Assembly (NCBI RefSeq): GCF_963966145.1
Contig: NC_091054.1
Coordinates: 14,570,001-14,634,000 of the forward strand
Direction: 5' to 3'
Source of the DNA: Tenebrio molitor
Taxonomy: Eukaryota; Arthropoda; Insecta; Coleoptera; Tenebrionidae
DNA: 64,000 nt
Below the pieces are notes generated by a model. It worked only from the letters and a program-made list of their open reading frames with translations. It had not been told where the DNA came from and searched no databases. A program made the translations under genes and the position numbers. Numbering within the stretch: the first letter of the stretch is position 1; each line of letters starts with the position of its first letter. This document shows positions 1-10,310 of this stretch, piece by piece.

Positions 1-649
1 CCCACTCGCTGTTAGAAGGACGACATATTCCCTTTTCTATCATTACTCTAAATTCTTCTTTTGCAATTTTCAACTTCTCGGGGGAAAGTCTACGGGCTTT
101 TGAAAAAATTGGCGGTCCAACAGTTTCTATGCGATGTCTAACATTATGTTTAACTGTAATGTTGCCGTTACCGGGCGAACTTGAAATATCTGTGAACTCC
201 TTTAACAGGAACTGAGAAGCAAAATCCATATAGGCGTCTGTAGATTCAACCATAGTTGTTTCCTTATTTGTGTTGCCGACATAAGCCGTAATTTCGGATC
301 TAGCGAAGATTCTTTGCTTTTTAATGTCCACCAAAAGGTCGAAATGGTTTAAGAAATCAGAGCCAATGATCGGCTTTGACACGTCCGCAATAAGAAATTT
401 CCATGTGAACTTTTTGAAATTGAAGTCTAAAGTTAATGTTCTGTCACCATATGTGCCAATTTTCGTTCCATTTACTGCTGACAAAAATAAGTTAGTATGA
501 CCTTTGCTTCTATCGCTATAACGTGGTGGAAGAACTGATACATCTGCACCTGTATCGATCAAAAACTGTGTTTTAGTTGTGACATCTGTCATAAAAAGGC
601 GACTGATTTCAGAGCCATTCTCGCCTGTCGCCGCGTACGAGTGGCTTAC
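1..649 (-). CDS. Pol: aspartic protease and start of reverse transcriptase (partial)
   Basis: The minus strand is open from about 649 to base 1. It contains the retropepsin active site LIDTGADVSVLPP (roughly 540-580), a later IIGSDFLNHFDLLVD segment typical of these proteases, and then RRLSPEKLKIAKEEF...MIEKGICRPSNS, the linker leading into the RT palm of gypsy elements. It lies in the -1 frame relative to gag. The remaining RT, RNase H and integrase would be beyond the window edge. The visible part has no stop codon. Confidence 0.85.
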
Positions 650-1401
650 AAGTTTTCCGCTTGAAAAGAACAGGGGGGCTGGCAACGATGAGCTCTAGAA
701 CCAAACTTCATATGGTACCAACATGGTCGAACATCAGGGGTTGGATCTTGCCTTCTCCTTTGTGTAGGTTTATGGTACCAGTTTTTGGCTGGTCGGTTAT
801 TCAGAGCTTCAACCTTTTGAATTAATTCTTCTACTTGATTTTGAAGATTTTGGAAAATTTTAGGCGGATCCGCAGTTGCTTCATTAATGACTGTGTTAGT
901 AGTAGCCTGCATGATTTTATCTGCTTTTGATGCTAATTCCTCTAACTCAGAATCAAAACACGAAAGTACTGTTTGACATTGTGCCGGCAATCTTTGAATC
1001 CACAAAATTTTTAATACGTCATCAGAGAATTTGTTATCTGAGAGTTCCTGCATTTCACGCAATAGTTGACTAGGACGTTTGTCGCCCAGTTCGAAAGTAT
1101 GTAATAATTTTTTTAATTTGGTCGTCTCTGGTTCCGAAAATCTATTTATCATTGTTGTTTTCAATTTTTCGTACATGTTATTCTCGGGAGTTTTCATTAT
1201 AATATCACTCACTTCGCTTAAAACATTGCTCTCAATTGCTGCGACTACGGCATGGTATTTTGTGCTATCTTGTACAATACCGCAGTTGATAAATTGAGAT
1301 TCCAATTGCTTGAACCATAAGGCAGGGTTGGACTTCCAGAATGGAGGAATCTTGAGTGAAACTCTTGATACTTCTGATGTAGTTTCTTGTTGTTTAGACA
1401 T
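646..1401 (-). CDS. Gag-like polyprotein of gypsy-type retrotransposon
   Basis: Encodes a capsid-type protein of about 251 residues, chosen to start at the ATG at 1401 (MSKQQET). A longer reading begins at a TTG inside the primer-binding site and is unlikely. The N-terminal part (IPPFWKSNPALWFKQLESQF) is the region typical of insect gypsy Gag proteins. The C-terminus ends in a basic stretch with C-H-C residues (CWYHMKFGSRAHRCQPPC), resembling a reduced nucleic-acid binding knuckle. The TAA at 646-648 is followed by pol in the -1 frame, so Gag-Pol needs either a -1 frameshift or this copy has lost a base. It should act in the cytoplasm, packaging element RNA. Confidence 0.8.
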   Translation of the reverse strand: MSKQQETTSEVSRVSLKIPPFWKSNPALWFKQLESQFINCGIVQDSTKYHAVVAAIESNVLSEVSDIIMKTPENNMYEKLKTTMINRFSEPETTKLKKLLHTFELGDKRPSQLLREMQELSDNKFSDDVLKILWIQRLPAQCQTVLSCFDSELEELASKADKIMQATTNTVINEATADPPKIFQNLQNQVEELIQKVEALNNRPAKNWYHKPTQRRRQDPTPDVRPCWYHMKFGSRAHRCQPPCSFQAENL

Positions 1402-1410
1402 TCTGTTCGA

Positions 1411-1424
1411 CGTCGGGGTCACCA
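1411..1424 (-). promoter_or_regulatory. Primer-binding site for reverse transcription
   Basis: On the minus strand TGGTGACCCCGACG begins with TGG, complementary to the CCA end of a tRNA, and lies one base inside the LTR and 10 bases before the gag ATG. The priming tRNA is not assigned here. Confidence 0.65.
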
Positions 1425-1425
1425 A

Positions 1426-1572
1426 TGTAGAGAAACGAACTTTATAGAAGAATTGGCTTTATTTCTGACAAGTCTCGAAACTATAAATATAACAATAACA
1501 ATTGAATTCCCTACCAACTTCCTAAATCTAGCCTACTTGCTTCGAGGGTCACTGCAAAACATTCTTTAAACA
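1426..1572 (-). repeat. 5' LTR of the gypsy-type element
   Basis: Read on the minus strand the segment starts TGTTTAAAG and ends TCTCTACA, giving the TG...CA ends of an LTR. It holds a TATTTATAG box and, nearer the end, an AATAAA signal, as expected for a U3-R-U5 order. One base separates it from the TGG of the primer-binding site. The inner end is well supported. The outer end (about 1572) is inferred only from the TG dinucleotide, because the second LTR is outside the window. Confidence 0.6.
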
Positions 1573-2944
1573 ATGAGTGGCCTACGTGATATAACAAATA
1601 CGGTTCAGTCAAAGGTAAGATTCTTGGTTTTTCGTTTGATTTTAATGAACTGTTTGATAGGCCAAGAGAAGATGATTGCCAATGCATACACCTATTTTAA
1701 GGAAAGAAATTTGTGTTTGGGATCTGCTGTTGAGGTACTGTTGATGAGAGAAGAAAGGGTGCTTTATTCAATGAGATTCTTTTTTTCTTAATTTATGAGT
1801 TTATTTTGCATGTAGATTTCTGGGGCCATTATTTTAGGAAATTAAGTGTGTAGAACTAATAATTTTTAATTGTACAAAAGCATGTGACGTTGGATACTTT
1901 AGGCCAGGAGCTCACTTCAAAATTTATCTACCATTACAAACGTTCAAGTCTTGCAATACTTTTGAAAACATTGGGTTTCACTTATCGTAAAGACGACAAT
2001 AGGCGTGCATTAATGGAGAAGCCACATGTTACGTTACTGAGAAAAAAGTTTTTGAAAGACTACATGGACAATTTAAACTCCTCTGATCCTAGACCTTGTG
2101 TTTATTTGGATGAAACGTGGGTATTTGCTAATGGCACAGTAAGGCGATCTTGGCAAGATGAAGATGTACGATCAGTAAAAAAGATAACAGGGGAAGGAGG
2201 TACAGACTAGTGTAATCAACTTATATGAAATTACGTTTAATTGTAAAATACGAAATTTTAGATCGATACATTGTCGTTAATGCGGGTAATTCTTATGGTT
2301 TTATTGAAGGAGCAGGACTCATCTTCAAAAGCAAAAAAAATTCACTGGATTACCATTCAGAAATGAATGCAGAAACTTTTGAAGAGTGGTTGCAAGATAA
2401 ATTATTACCTGCTTTGACGGAACCATCAATAATTGTTCTGGACAACGCCAGTTACCATAGTCGCTTGGTGGAAAAGAAACCAACTTGTGCATGGAGAAAA
2501 GCTCATTTACAGACCTGGCTTCAAAATAACAATATCCATTTTTCTGAGACAGATAAAAAGGACACCTTATTAAAGTTATGCAGACAAAATTATAAAAGTC
2601 CTGTCTACGTAGTGGATCGTGTTATTCATGAGGCTGGTCATAAACCATTACGTTTGCCTCCATATCATTGTATTTTTAACCCGATTGAAATGGTATGGAG
2701 TCAAACCAAGCGAACATATGACAGTGAGGTTTTGAAGAACAAAAATCCAATTTTGGCGTGGAGGACAGCTTTAGAAGGGGTCTCTGCAGAGCAATGGACA
2801 CATTACATAGGTCATACCAATAAAATTATAAGACAATATTTTGAAAAAGAGGTATATACGTCTGTTGAGGAGCTGGTGATTAATGTTGACATTGAAAGTG
2901 ACGACAGTGATAGTGATTTGAGTTTTCACCTAGGTAATGACTAG
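1573..2944 (+). pseudogene. IS630/Tc1/mariner-superfamily transposase, intron-bearing, 5' part broken
   Basis: DDE transposase that would cut and paste its own element. Coding blocks are 1661-1734, 1881-2199 and 2262-2944. They join in frame across introns 1735-1880 and 2200-2261 (62 bp, GT...AG). The triad is seen as VYLDETW, IVLDNASYH and FNPIEMVWS. Second D to E spacing is about 81 residues, far longer than the DD34-41 of common Tc1/mariner families. The protein ends in an acidic tail (DIESDDSDSD). The N-terminal helix-turn-helix region expected between the first two blocks is missing, and the segment at 1573-1614 does not join in frame. The upstream end is abutted by the LTR at 1572, so insertion may have removed the true 5' end. 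No TIR like that of the related copy at 8266-10310 was found here. Superfamily is fairly sure; activity is unlikely. Confidence 0.75.
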
Positions 2945-3622
2945 TTATTTAAAGGGTTTGGTTTATTTGCAGATGTAGCGTTTTGAAGACGAGATGGGGG
3001 GACATTCAACCCCTGGTAAGTGACAGTATTATAGGTACATGACTAAAATAGATGGTCAAATCATGCGTTTTTTCCATGTTTACGTTTACCCCATTTTGAG
3101 TGAAAATCCATTATGAACAGGGTTCTGACCTGTGTTAGCTTCTTGTCCCAGGTGAGATAAAAATAAAAATGTAGAAATAAACATATTTTGTCGTTATTTT
3201 ATTTTCCTGGCCCAAAACTAATTCATGTCAACGTAGGTTAATATTTTAAAACATTCATGTGACATTATAAATTTATTATCATATATAAATTTTTTAGCCT
3301 ACATCTTACGTTGTTAATGTTAATTATTATCCTAGGGCACTTTTTCTTTCGAATTCGTTATTAGAATTTACGAAGAATATGTCATCCACGTCTCCTACAT
3401 TTATTCTGAGACATCCTAAATAAAATCTTAATTCAACGCGTGTATGAAGACTTCATTTTGTAATTTAGTAACATTGTGGGATATTTTAAATTTGCCGCGG
3501 TACTATTTTCTTCGCGTAGTACGGGAGTCGTGAAATAAATACTTGACTGTCAACAATCTATCACTGGATAGACTATATGTAGTTTATTTAACGAGTTCCT
3601 CGGTCGTATTTTAAGCCGTTGC
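2945..3622. other. AT-rich intergenic stretch
   Basis: No coding potential or clear repeat structure was recognised. It probably includes the 3' flank of the transposase at 1573-2944, but its terminal inverted repeat was not identified. Confidence 0.4.
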
Positions 3623-3630
3623 GTTGGTGC

Positions 3631-3684
3631 CACGGTTTCCTAAATTAGAAAGAGACTTTTGTCTCTTATACGGCTGCGTGAGTT
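3631..3684 (+). repeat. Left TIR of P-like element
   Basis: Pairs with 6938-6990 on the opposite strand, with a few mismatches. It includes a self-complementary core AAGAGACTTTTGTCTCTT, so each end can itself form a small hairpin. Confidence 0.85.
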
Positions 3685-3907
3685 CATGAAATGTCTGTTT
3701 TTTCTAGCTTTTTCTATATTAACTCCCTCTATTGATCCGTTTTGTAAATTTTTGCAAATTCGCGGTAGTAATTTAAACATCACAGGAGACGGGTGTTAAA
3801 AAGAATTGATGACACGAATGACAAAATATTGTCACCAACACTTTAATTGTCACTGTTTCATTCTGCGTGTTTCATTGACAAATATTTTTCTCGTAAACTG
3901 CTAGAAT

Positions 3908-6744
3908 ATGTCTGAAATAAGGAAATGTTGTGTAAATAATTGCAATTCACATAATTTGAACGACATTTCGTATCATGGCTTTCCCGCAAATTTGAGTTTG
4001 AATTTAAAATGGAAACAAACATTGATTAATTATACTGGTAAGGTGTAATTATCCTCATATACAAGTAGGTATAGGTATTAACATTGTTGCACTGATATAT
4101 GTTTGGATATTCCCAATTTAAAGGAATATTCACTCGTATGTAGTGAGCACTTTAAGCCTAATGATTTTCGTTCGACCACAAAGCGGCGAATGTTAGTTAC
4201 AGGAGTGATACCTTCTATATTTAAGGTATATTTATCATCATAATAAAACCAAATTTTATGTTAATACAATTTTAGTCTTCAAATGATGATATGAACATAG
4301 CAACTAATATTTTGGAAAACTTTGGATGTTCTTGTGAAATCGGTACTCAAACGACAATCAAGTCTAACACTATAAAAGACTTGTTCTATACAAAATTGTG
4401 TTTGGCACAGAAATTGAAGCGGTTGCAGATTCGCTACAACAGACTCAAAGAACAAGTAAGAGTAAGAGTGGAAAAAGACAAAAATAATTCAGAGTGGAAA
4501 TGTATGCAAACAATTAAAACTGATGCCGCTACTATGAATCCCCGAGCCATATTTATTTTGGACCAAATTAAGAATTATAGCAAGAAGGTTCCAAGATGGT
4601 CAGAATTAACCATTCGCCAGTGCATTGCGTGGAGATATTCTTCCCCAAAAGGATACGAGTTTCCAAGAAATCTGCTTTTCAAACTACCCTGCAAATCAAC
4701 ATTAAGTAAATACTTTGGTACAGGAAATGATAACTTAATCAAACACAGACTAATGTGTGAAATTAAAACCTTGAGAGCTTCTGAAAAAGTTTGTTCTTTG
4801 GTGGTTGACGATATGGCTGTCAGAGAAAGCATATCTTATTCGAAAGCAGAGGACCGTATATTCGGTTTAGAAACAATAAATCAGTCCCAGGATAAAATTG
4901 GATCTAAGCCAGTTATCGCTAATCAGCTTCTTTGTTATCTAATATATGGATTGTCAACAAAATACATAATATCCGCAAGCTACTTTTTTCATAGGCAATT
5001 GACTGGGAAAGATTTATATAAACTAACGTTGGAAGTGATGAAGATGCTTAGTGAGTGCGGGTTTTTTGTTATTAGAATTGTAGGGGATAATCACAAATCC
5101 CACGTTGCACTGTTTAAGCATTTTGGAAATGGCACACTGGAAAATGTAGTCCCGCATCCATACAATCCCGGACTTAAGTTTTTTTTGAGTTTTGTCTATT
5201 GCCACATAATCAAAAACGCACGGAATTTGTTTTTAGATCATGACATGGCTTCGTTTGATGGACAAATTTCGGCAAATTATTTAAAAGAACTCTCAGATAT
5301 TCAAGAAGGTCTAATAACAAGGCCTGTCAGATATTTAACCAAAAAACATCTCTATCCATCCAATTTTGAAAAGATGAAAGTATATTTAGCAGTGCAAATA
5401 TTTTCACCACGGGTTACTGCATCATTAGCAGTGTCCGGACGAAATAGTGCCGGACAAGTCGACCAGTACAACTTTGCGTAATACCCCACTCACATATAAA
5501 CACGACTCAGCTGGTTCGTTTTCAATAACAGGGAACCAGCTGAATCGTGTTTACGTGCGAGCGAGGGATTACGCAAAGTTGTACTGGTCGACTTGTCCGG
5601 TACTATTTCGTCCGGACACTGATCATTAGTATACCTTGCTGACCATGGTGGCGAAGAGTTGGCTCATTTTAAGGATTGCACTGCAACTGTGAAATATATG
5701 GAAACTATCTATAAATTTTTCCAGCTACACGACGTTAGCAATAAATCCCAACATATTCATCAGAGAGATACTAATACTGCTCCCTATAACAACATTAACG
5801 ATGCTCGACTATCATGGTTAAATGGAGAATTTATCCAATATATTAATGATATACAGTCCAGTTCAGAAAATCTCGGAATTAAAGGATTAAGCAAAGAAAC
5901 AGCTGAAGCATTAATTTTTACTGCAAGAAGCACAAGTTTATGTATTAAATATTTAATTGGCGATCTTGATTTTTTCTACGTTTTGACAAGAAGTTTTAGT
6001 TCGGATCCGGTGGAATCATTATTTGCAAACGTCAGACTTCGTGGTGGTTGTAATGATTTAACAGATTGCAGAACAGCTGAATATGCTCTCAGACAAATTT
6101 TAAGAAGTGGTCTGATAAAAACTATAAATAATAGTAACGCAATGAATGGAGTTGAATACACCAGCAATGTAAAGCTTGACGTTAATTCTGACTATAATGA
6201 TAGTCATGAAACTGCCATAATTCTAAATGACGAAATAGTAGAAGATTTAGAAAATTTAACTATATTTAGATGTGATGTCAGTTCACGTGATATAGAATCA
6301 GCAGCTACAGCATTTCTATGTGGATATCTAATTATGAAAGTTCAAGAATCTGTGAATTGTGATTTATGTTTATCCCTCTTACGAAGCTCCTCTCTTGAAA
6401 AAACAAATGCCTTGTTGGAACTTATTTACAATCAAGATCGTGGAAGACTAAATTACCCCAATGAAAAATTTGTAGCTTTAATAATATATGCCATTCAAAT
6501 TATGGTAAAAATTCTGCCTAATCTTCCAACCAACAAGGTCGACTTCATTTTAAAGAATGTATTTGTATCCTACCTTTGTAATAACCCAATTTTTCAATGC
6601 GAGTGTCATTTTAAGTTGGTATGTAACATTATAGTAGCCAAATTAGTGCCTGCAGTATTAAAAAATTATTGTAATTTAGAATCACAAAAAATTAAGAAAA
6701 TCAATATTAATACCAAAAAGAGAAAATTATTAAAATTAAAATAA
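3908..6744 (+). pseudogene. THAP-domain P-element transposase (THAP9-like), interrupted by a MITE
   Basis: Cut-and-paste transposase acting in the nucleus. Exons are 3908-4042, 4124-4225 and 4276-6744, all joining in phase 0 with donors GTGTAA and GTATAT. Without the 201 bp of MITE plus duplicated target the exons total 835 codons, a normal P-transposase size. Exons 1-2 form the N-terminal THAP zinc finger: CCVNNC at the start, then VCSEHF. Exon 3 opens with a short coiled region, then the RNase H-like core (VVDDMAVRESISYSKAEDR, later RIVGDNHKSHVALF). The C-terminal block SDPVESLFANVRLRGGCNDL is the signature of P-transposase C-termini. The MITE at 5429-5621 adds a stop at 5479-5481 and truncates the protein just before that C-terminal part. 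The coding sequence otherwise appears open, so the break is likely recent. Confidence 0.88.
5429..5621. mobile_element. hAT-type MITE inserted in P transposase exon 3
   Basis: A 193 bp element with about 54 bp inverted repeats that match nearly perfectly, starting CAGTGTCCGGACGAAATAGT. It is flanked by a perfect 8 bp duplication atcattag (5421-5428 and 5622-5629). The CAG-type ends and 8 bp duplications are typical of hAT elements. It carries no transposase, so it must depend on an element elsewhere. Removing it and one duplication restores reading-frame phase in the host gene. Confidence 0.92.
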
Positions 6745-6937
6745 TCATCCTATTAATTAGTTTTTTTTTTACAATACATTGTTTCAATATGCAAAAACGG
6801 CGTTTTTTTATTTGGTTTCACATTGCACTGTAACTGACTGTAACATAATTGATTATTGTTAAATTGAATAGTAGTCAACCAAATATGCAATGTATTGTGT
6901 CGCCCTCACAAAAACAGAAATAAGGCCTCGTACTAAA

Positions 6938-6990
6938 AACTCACACGGCCGTTAAGAGACAAAAGTCTCTTATTAATCTAGGAGGCCGTG
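6938..6990 (-). repeat. Right TIR of P-like element
   Basis: Reverse complement of the left end. It is followed directly by the 8 bp target duplication at 6991-6998. Confidence 0.85.
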
Positions 6991-6998
6991 GTTGGTCC

Positions 6999-8265
6999 AA
7001 TAAAGGATAACTTTTTACACTTATATCTTAAATAACTATCTATTATGAAACTAGATTTTTCGGAGAAAATTTAATTTTTAATTTAAAAGCAGAAACCGAA
7101 ATGAGATACAAAATAGTTTTCTTCTAAATTTGCCATTTTATAATTTGTCTGGGTAAGTTTTTTACTTTGCAATTTGTCTCGCGCCTCTGACGTCCCTCAC
7201 CTTTCCCCACACCGGCAGCTTTTCGGTGATTACCGCACCACCGAATAGGTGATAGATAATAAATCGGTCCGAGGCCCGATATTTATAACGTCGTGGAGGC
7301 TGACGTGCTCCGACGACTCGCCATTGTTTCACCTTCCATTTAGCAACATCTGCCGCGAATTTATGCCCATCAATCGCCAACATGCAATAATGAAAAGCGC
7401 CTCCGGCAAATTGATTTTCCATCGGAACGCCGACTGCATGCTGCAACAAGATGGAGGTGCCGTGTGGGCATCGGTGCGGGGGATAAGTCGCCGCTAATAG
7501 ATTGAGAGTGTTTATAAATTATTGGCAATTTCGCTCCATCTCGCGGTGAACTCGTCGCATTCGGTAAACTCTAATAACTGGCTGATTTATCGGCGAGAAG
7601 ATACTCTTCCGTGAGGAAATGGCAAAAATATAGAGGACCGGGCGGGAAAGCGATGAATTATTCATTTGCGGCGTCCGGTTCGGAGTGGAGTTTGGATTTG
7701 GGCTCGTATTGAAGAGAACGGCGATCGAGTGTCGTTTCTTGAATCGCAATAAATAAGAACGACTTCCATTTACATATTTGTTTAATCGGAGAGCTACTCA
7801 GAGGCCAGGTTGAAGGAGTTGAGGAGTGGAGTTTCGCAGAAAGGAGCGATTTTTAGGCTTTAATTAAATTTTATGCGGAAATCATATAGTGATTGGAGGC
7901 GCCGACGAAAGGAATTAGTCCACGAAAGTTTCTACAGTCTATAGACACAATAGTATATTTCAAACCAAGGTAAGAACGTGCTTTCTTGCAGACCGCAGGC
8001 AAAGATTATAAACCGCGCCGTAGGGGAGGTTTGTAAGTGCCTAAGGTCTGCAAGGGCACTTTCTTAACAAGATTTGAATACTATTTTTCTCCCTACCGGC
8101 ACAACTTCGTTGAAAAAAGTAAAAAAAAAGATGGTTATGTTCCTGATTAAAATGAAAATTTTGAGAATTGAATAGTAGGCTGGGTTATTTGTTTAATTAA
8201 CTTGTCATCGCATTTGAAGATTTGACGTTTGTTCGAAAATTTGATATAAACAGGGTAAAGTTATC
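6999..8265. other. Intergenic, with a GC-richer block and no assigned gene
   Basis: About 7150-7750 is clearly less AT-rich than its surroundings and carries short open frames on both strands, none with recognisable domains. It could be a conserved non-coding or first-exon region of an unseen gene. Around 7980-8065 a small inverted repeat (TTGCAGACC ... GGTCTGCAA) encloses about 50 bp. Confidence 0.35.
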
Positions 8266-8578
8266 TATAGTCAGAATCACGGAACAATGCGTGTGCGTCA
8301 TCGATGAAGGTTTTGCAGTACCAACTTAAAACTGTAAAACTGCGAATTCTACCGTTCAATTGTTGGTAATTTTTATCCCTGAGGATTGGCATGTCGAGGA
8401 ACCAATTTTTAGTCAATTTACATCGTCTTATTGATCGATCGATAACGATTAAAGCAAATTGTGAGGTTAGAAGAAGTCGTCGCTGTTGTTTAGTGTTTAC
8501 GTTCCTTTTGAGATCCTCGTACCATTGCTTTCCTACGTGTAATAAAACAGCTCGTGTATATTCAACAGCTCTTTTCAG

Positions 8579-8778
8579 NNNNNNNNNNNNNNNNNNNNNN
8601 NNNNNNNNNNNNNNNNNNNNNNNNNNNNNNNNNNNNNNNNNNNNNNNNNNNNNNNNNNNNNNNNNNNNNNNNNNNNNNNNNNNNNNNNNNNNNNNNNNNN
8701 NNNNNNNNNNNNNNNNNNNNNNNNNNNNNNNNNNNNNNNNNNNNNNNNNNNNNNNNNNNNNNNNNNNNNNNNNNNNNN
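8579..8778. other. Assembly gap of exactly 200 N
   Basis: The sequence immediately left (about 8485-8578) and right (about 8779-8870) of the Ns is almost the same text, differing by small indels such as ctcgtgtatattcaac against ctcggtatatcaac. The gap therefore probably does not stand for missing DNA but for two overlapping contig ends or haplotypes placed side by side. The round number of Ns suggests a placeholder. Confidence 0.9.
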
Positions 8779-8920
8779 GTTGTTTAGTGTTTACGTTCCT
8801 TTTGAGATCCTCGTACCATTGCTTTCCTACGTGTAATAAAACAGCTCGGTATATCAACAGCTCTTTTCAGAGCTAACTTTTGCGTATGTTTTTTACGATC
8901 CCTGCAAATTACATTTGAAG

Positions 8921-9780
8921 ATGCCGAAACCTTTGCCCAAGCGGTCTAAAGAAATGATTGCTTCATTAATTGAATACTTCACCAAGAGAGAGATCACGGA
9001 GGACCTCTTCTATCTTTAAAAAGCATTCAACAAGTAAGAGAAAAATTTAATGTAATGTTTATTATTAAAGGAGTCTTGATTCTGTTGCAGAGGGTGGCTG
9101 ACGCTTTAAAAATTAATCTGTGCACAGTGTCGTCTGTTAATAACCAGGTTAAAGCTGGTGAGCCATTAACATCCCCCCCAAAAAAAAGGCCAAGGAAAAA
9201 ACAAGTATGTGACATTAGTCAGTCTGAAAAATGTGAAATTCGAGGGAGTATTTATGAAATGGTTGAAAAAAGTATAATTCCACAACATGAGTGTTTTGAG
9301 AGCTTCAAATTTGTGTTTCAGGAAAACAGGTGACTCAGGCATCATCCTAGGGCATCATTACTGGAAGTTCTAGTAAGGAAACACATTTTTCTAGGGCCCA
9401 TAAGTTCATTAAAGCAAGTTTTACATAACATTGGCTTTACATTTAAAGCAACTGATTCTAAAAGGTTAATGGAATTAGGACATGTTGCTATTGCAAGAGT
9501 ACAATTTTTAAGATCTTACATGCAAAATTTGAATGCACAAAATCCTCTACAGTCTACCTTGATGAGATATGGATATTTGAAAATGGATCTGTACACAGGT
9601 CTTAGCAGGATGATAGCTACAAAAGCATTAAAAATGGAACTCTGAAGGGAAAAGGTAAGTTAAAGTATTATTTCAGATAGCATTATGTTTGTTTTCCTGC
9701 ATTACAGATCTATAGTGTTGCATGCAGGCAATAAGAATTGTTTTATTGAATGAGCAGCTTTGGCTTTTTCGGTGTAGAGC
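8921..9780 (+). pseudogene. Broken transposase, same family as 1573-2944
   Basis: Starts MPKPLPKRSKEMIASLIEYF at 8921, is hit by a TAA at about 9014, resumes after an apparent intron as RVADALKINLCTVSSVNN (helix-turn-helix), then PPKKRPRKKQ, and keeps pieces of the first catalytic region (YLDEIWIFENGSVH near 9560-9600). A GT...AG intron near 9654-9707 lies at the same place as the 62 bp intron of the other copy, after the GKG/GEG motif. Coding similarity ends near 9770 with AGNKNCFIE. The second D and E are missing. Multiple stops and the deletion make it inactive. Confidence 0.75.
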
Positions 9781-10310
9781 TGCAGGAGTAACGATAAAAA
9801 CATGACAAATATTGTAAGTGCACAGATGAATTTAGTAATTCTTCATGTGCGAATAGAGTAAGATGCGAGTTGTACGTTTATTACATTAGCGCTGTCAAAT
9901 TTTTATGTTAAGTTTTAATCGCATTTGTGATGGTTTTGTTTGATTTTGCTTGAAATTTCCACTGTACTTTACATATATAAATAGATTTGAATCTAAAGTA
10001 CTTGTTTATTTCGTATTTTAACTACCACAAGCCCGTTGAACCTAATTCCTCCAAATACCATCATCCATAATAATACAATTTCAAAATCAAATTTTGAACA
10101 TCATAGACATTTTCACTTCTGTCGTGCGGTCTTAAGCACACACTTTAAATATAAATGTCTTGTCTTTGTAAATATATAATTATTTTGACGTATTAAGCCG
10201 GACGCCGGTTGTCATTAGCGTTGCGTTGACTAACGCAGACAAACGTAGTAATATCGTGACGTCACGGATGTGTAATGACGCACACGCATTGTTTCGTGAT
10301 TCTGACTATA

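Larger units (their letters stand above)
1..1572 (-). mobile_element. Ty3/gypsy-type LTR retrotransposon, 5' part, cut by window edge
   Basis: On the minus strand the order is LTR (1426-1572), primer-binding site (1411-1424), gag (646-1401), then protease and the beginning of reverse transcriptase running off the window at base 1. This order and the protease-RT arrangement are those of a Ty3/gypsy-like element. Only the 5' end is visible, so integrity of the rest, the 3' LTR and the target duplication cannot be judged. The element sits directly against the 5' end of the transposase gene at 1573. Confidence 0.85.
3631..6990 (+). mobile_element. P-element-like transposon, full length, 3360 bp
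   Basis: Both ends carry imperfect 53-54 bp inverted repeats (3631-3684 and 6938-6990) starting CACGG and containing AGAGACTTTTGTCTCTTA. The 8 bp flanks are gttggtgc (3623-3630) and gttggtcc (6991-6998), matching at 7 of 8 bases. Eight-base duplications and CA-starting ends are typical of P elements. It encodes one THAP transposase in three exons. The only obvious lesion is a MITE inside exon 3, so this is a recently active or recently broken copy. The near-perfect flanks argue for young insertion. Confidence 0.9.
8266..10310 (+). mobile_element. Long-spacing IS630/Tc1/mariner transposon, degenerate copy with 36 bp TIRs
   Basis: Ends 8266-8301 and 10275-10310 are 36 bp inverted repeats with one mismatch, beginning TATAGTCAGAATCACG. 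TA at the ends is compatible with the TA target of this superfamily. The interior holds a broken transposase of the same family as 1573-2944, plus an assembly gap. The C-terminal catalytic half is absent, so the copy is non-autonomous. Confidence 0.85.

Noticed and set aside
1079..1791. Small + strand frames opposite gag and across the LTR
   Set aside because: Shadows of gag, or LTR sequence. The frame at 1573 does not splice in phase with the transposase.
7162..7749. Short open frames on both strands in the GC-richer block
   Set aside because: No domain, no splice or promoter support, and overlapping frames on both strands; composition alone explains them.
8261..8857. Frames spanning the N gap
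   Set aside because: They exist only because N codons lack stops, and the gap flanks are duplicates.
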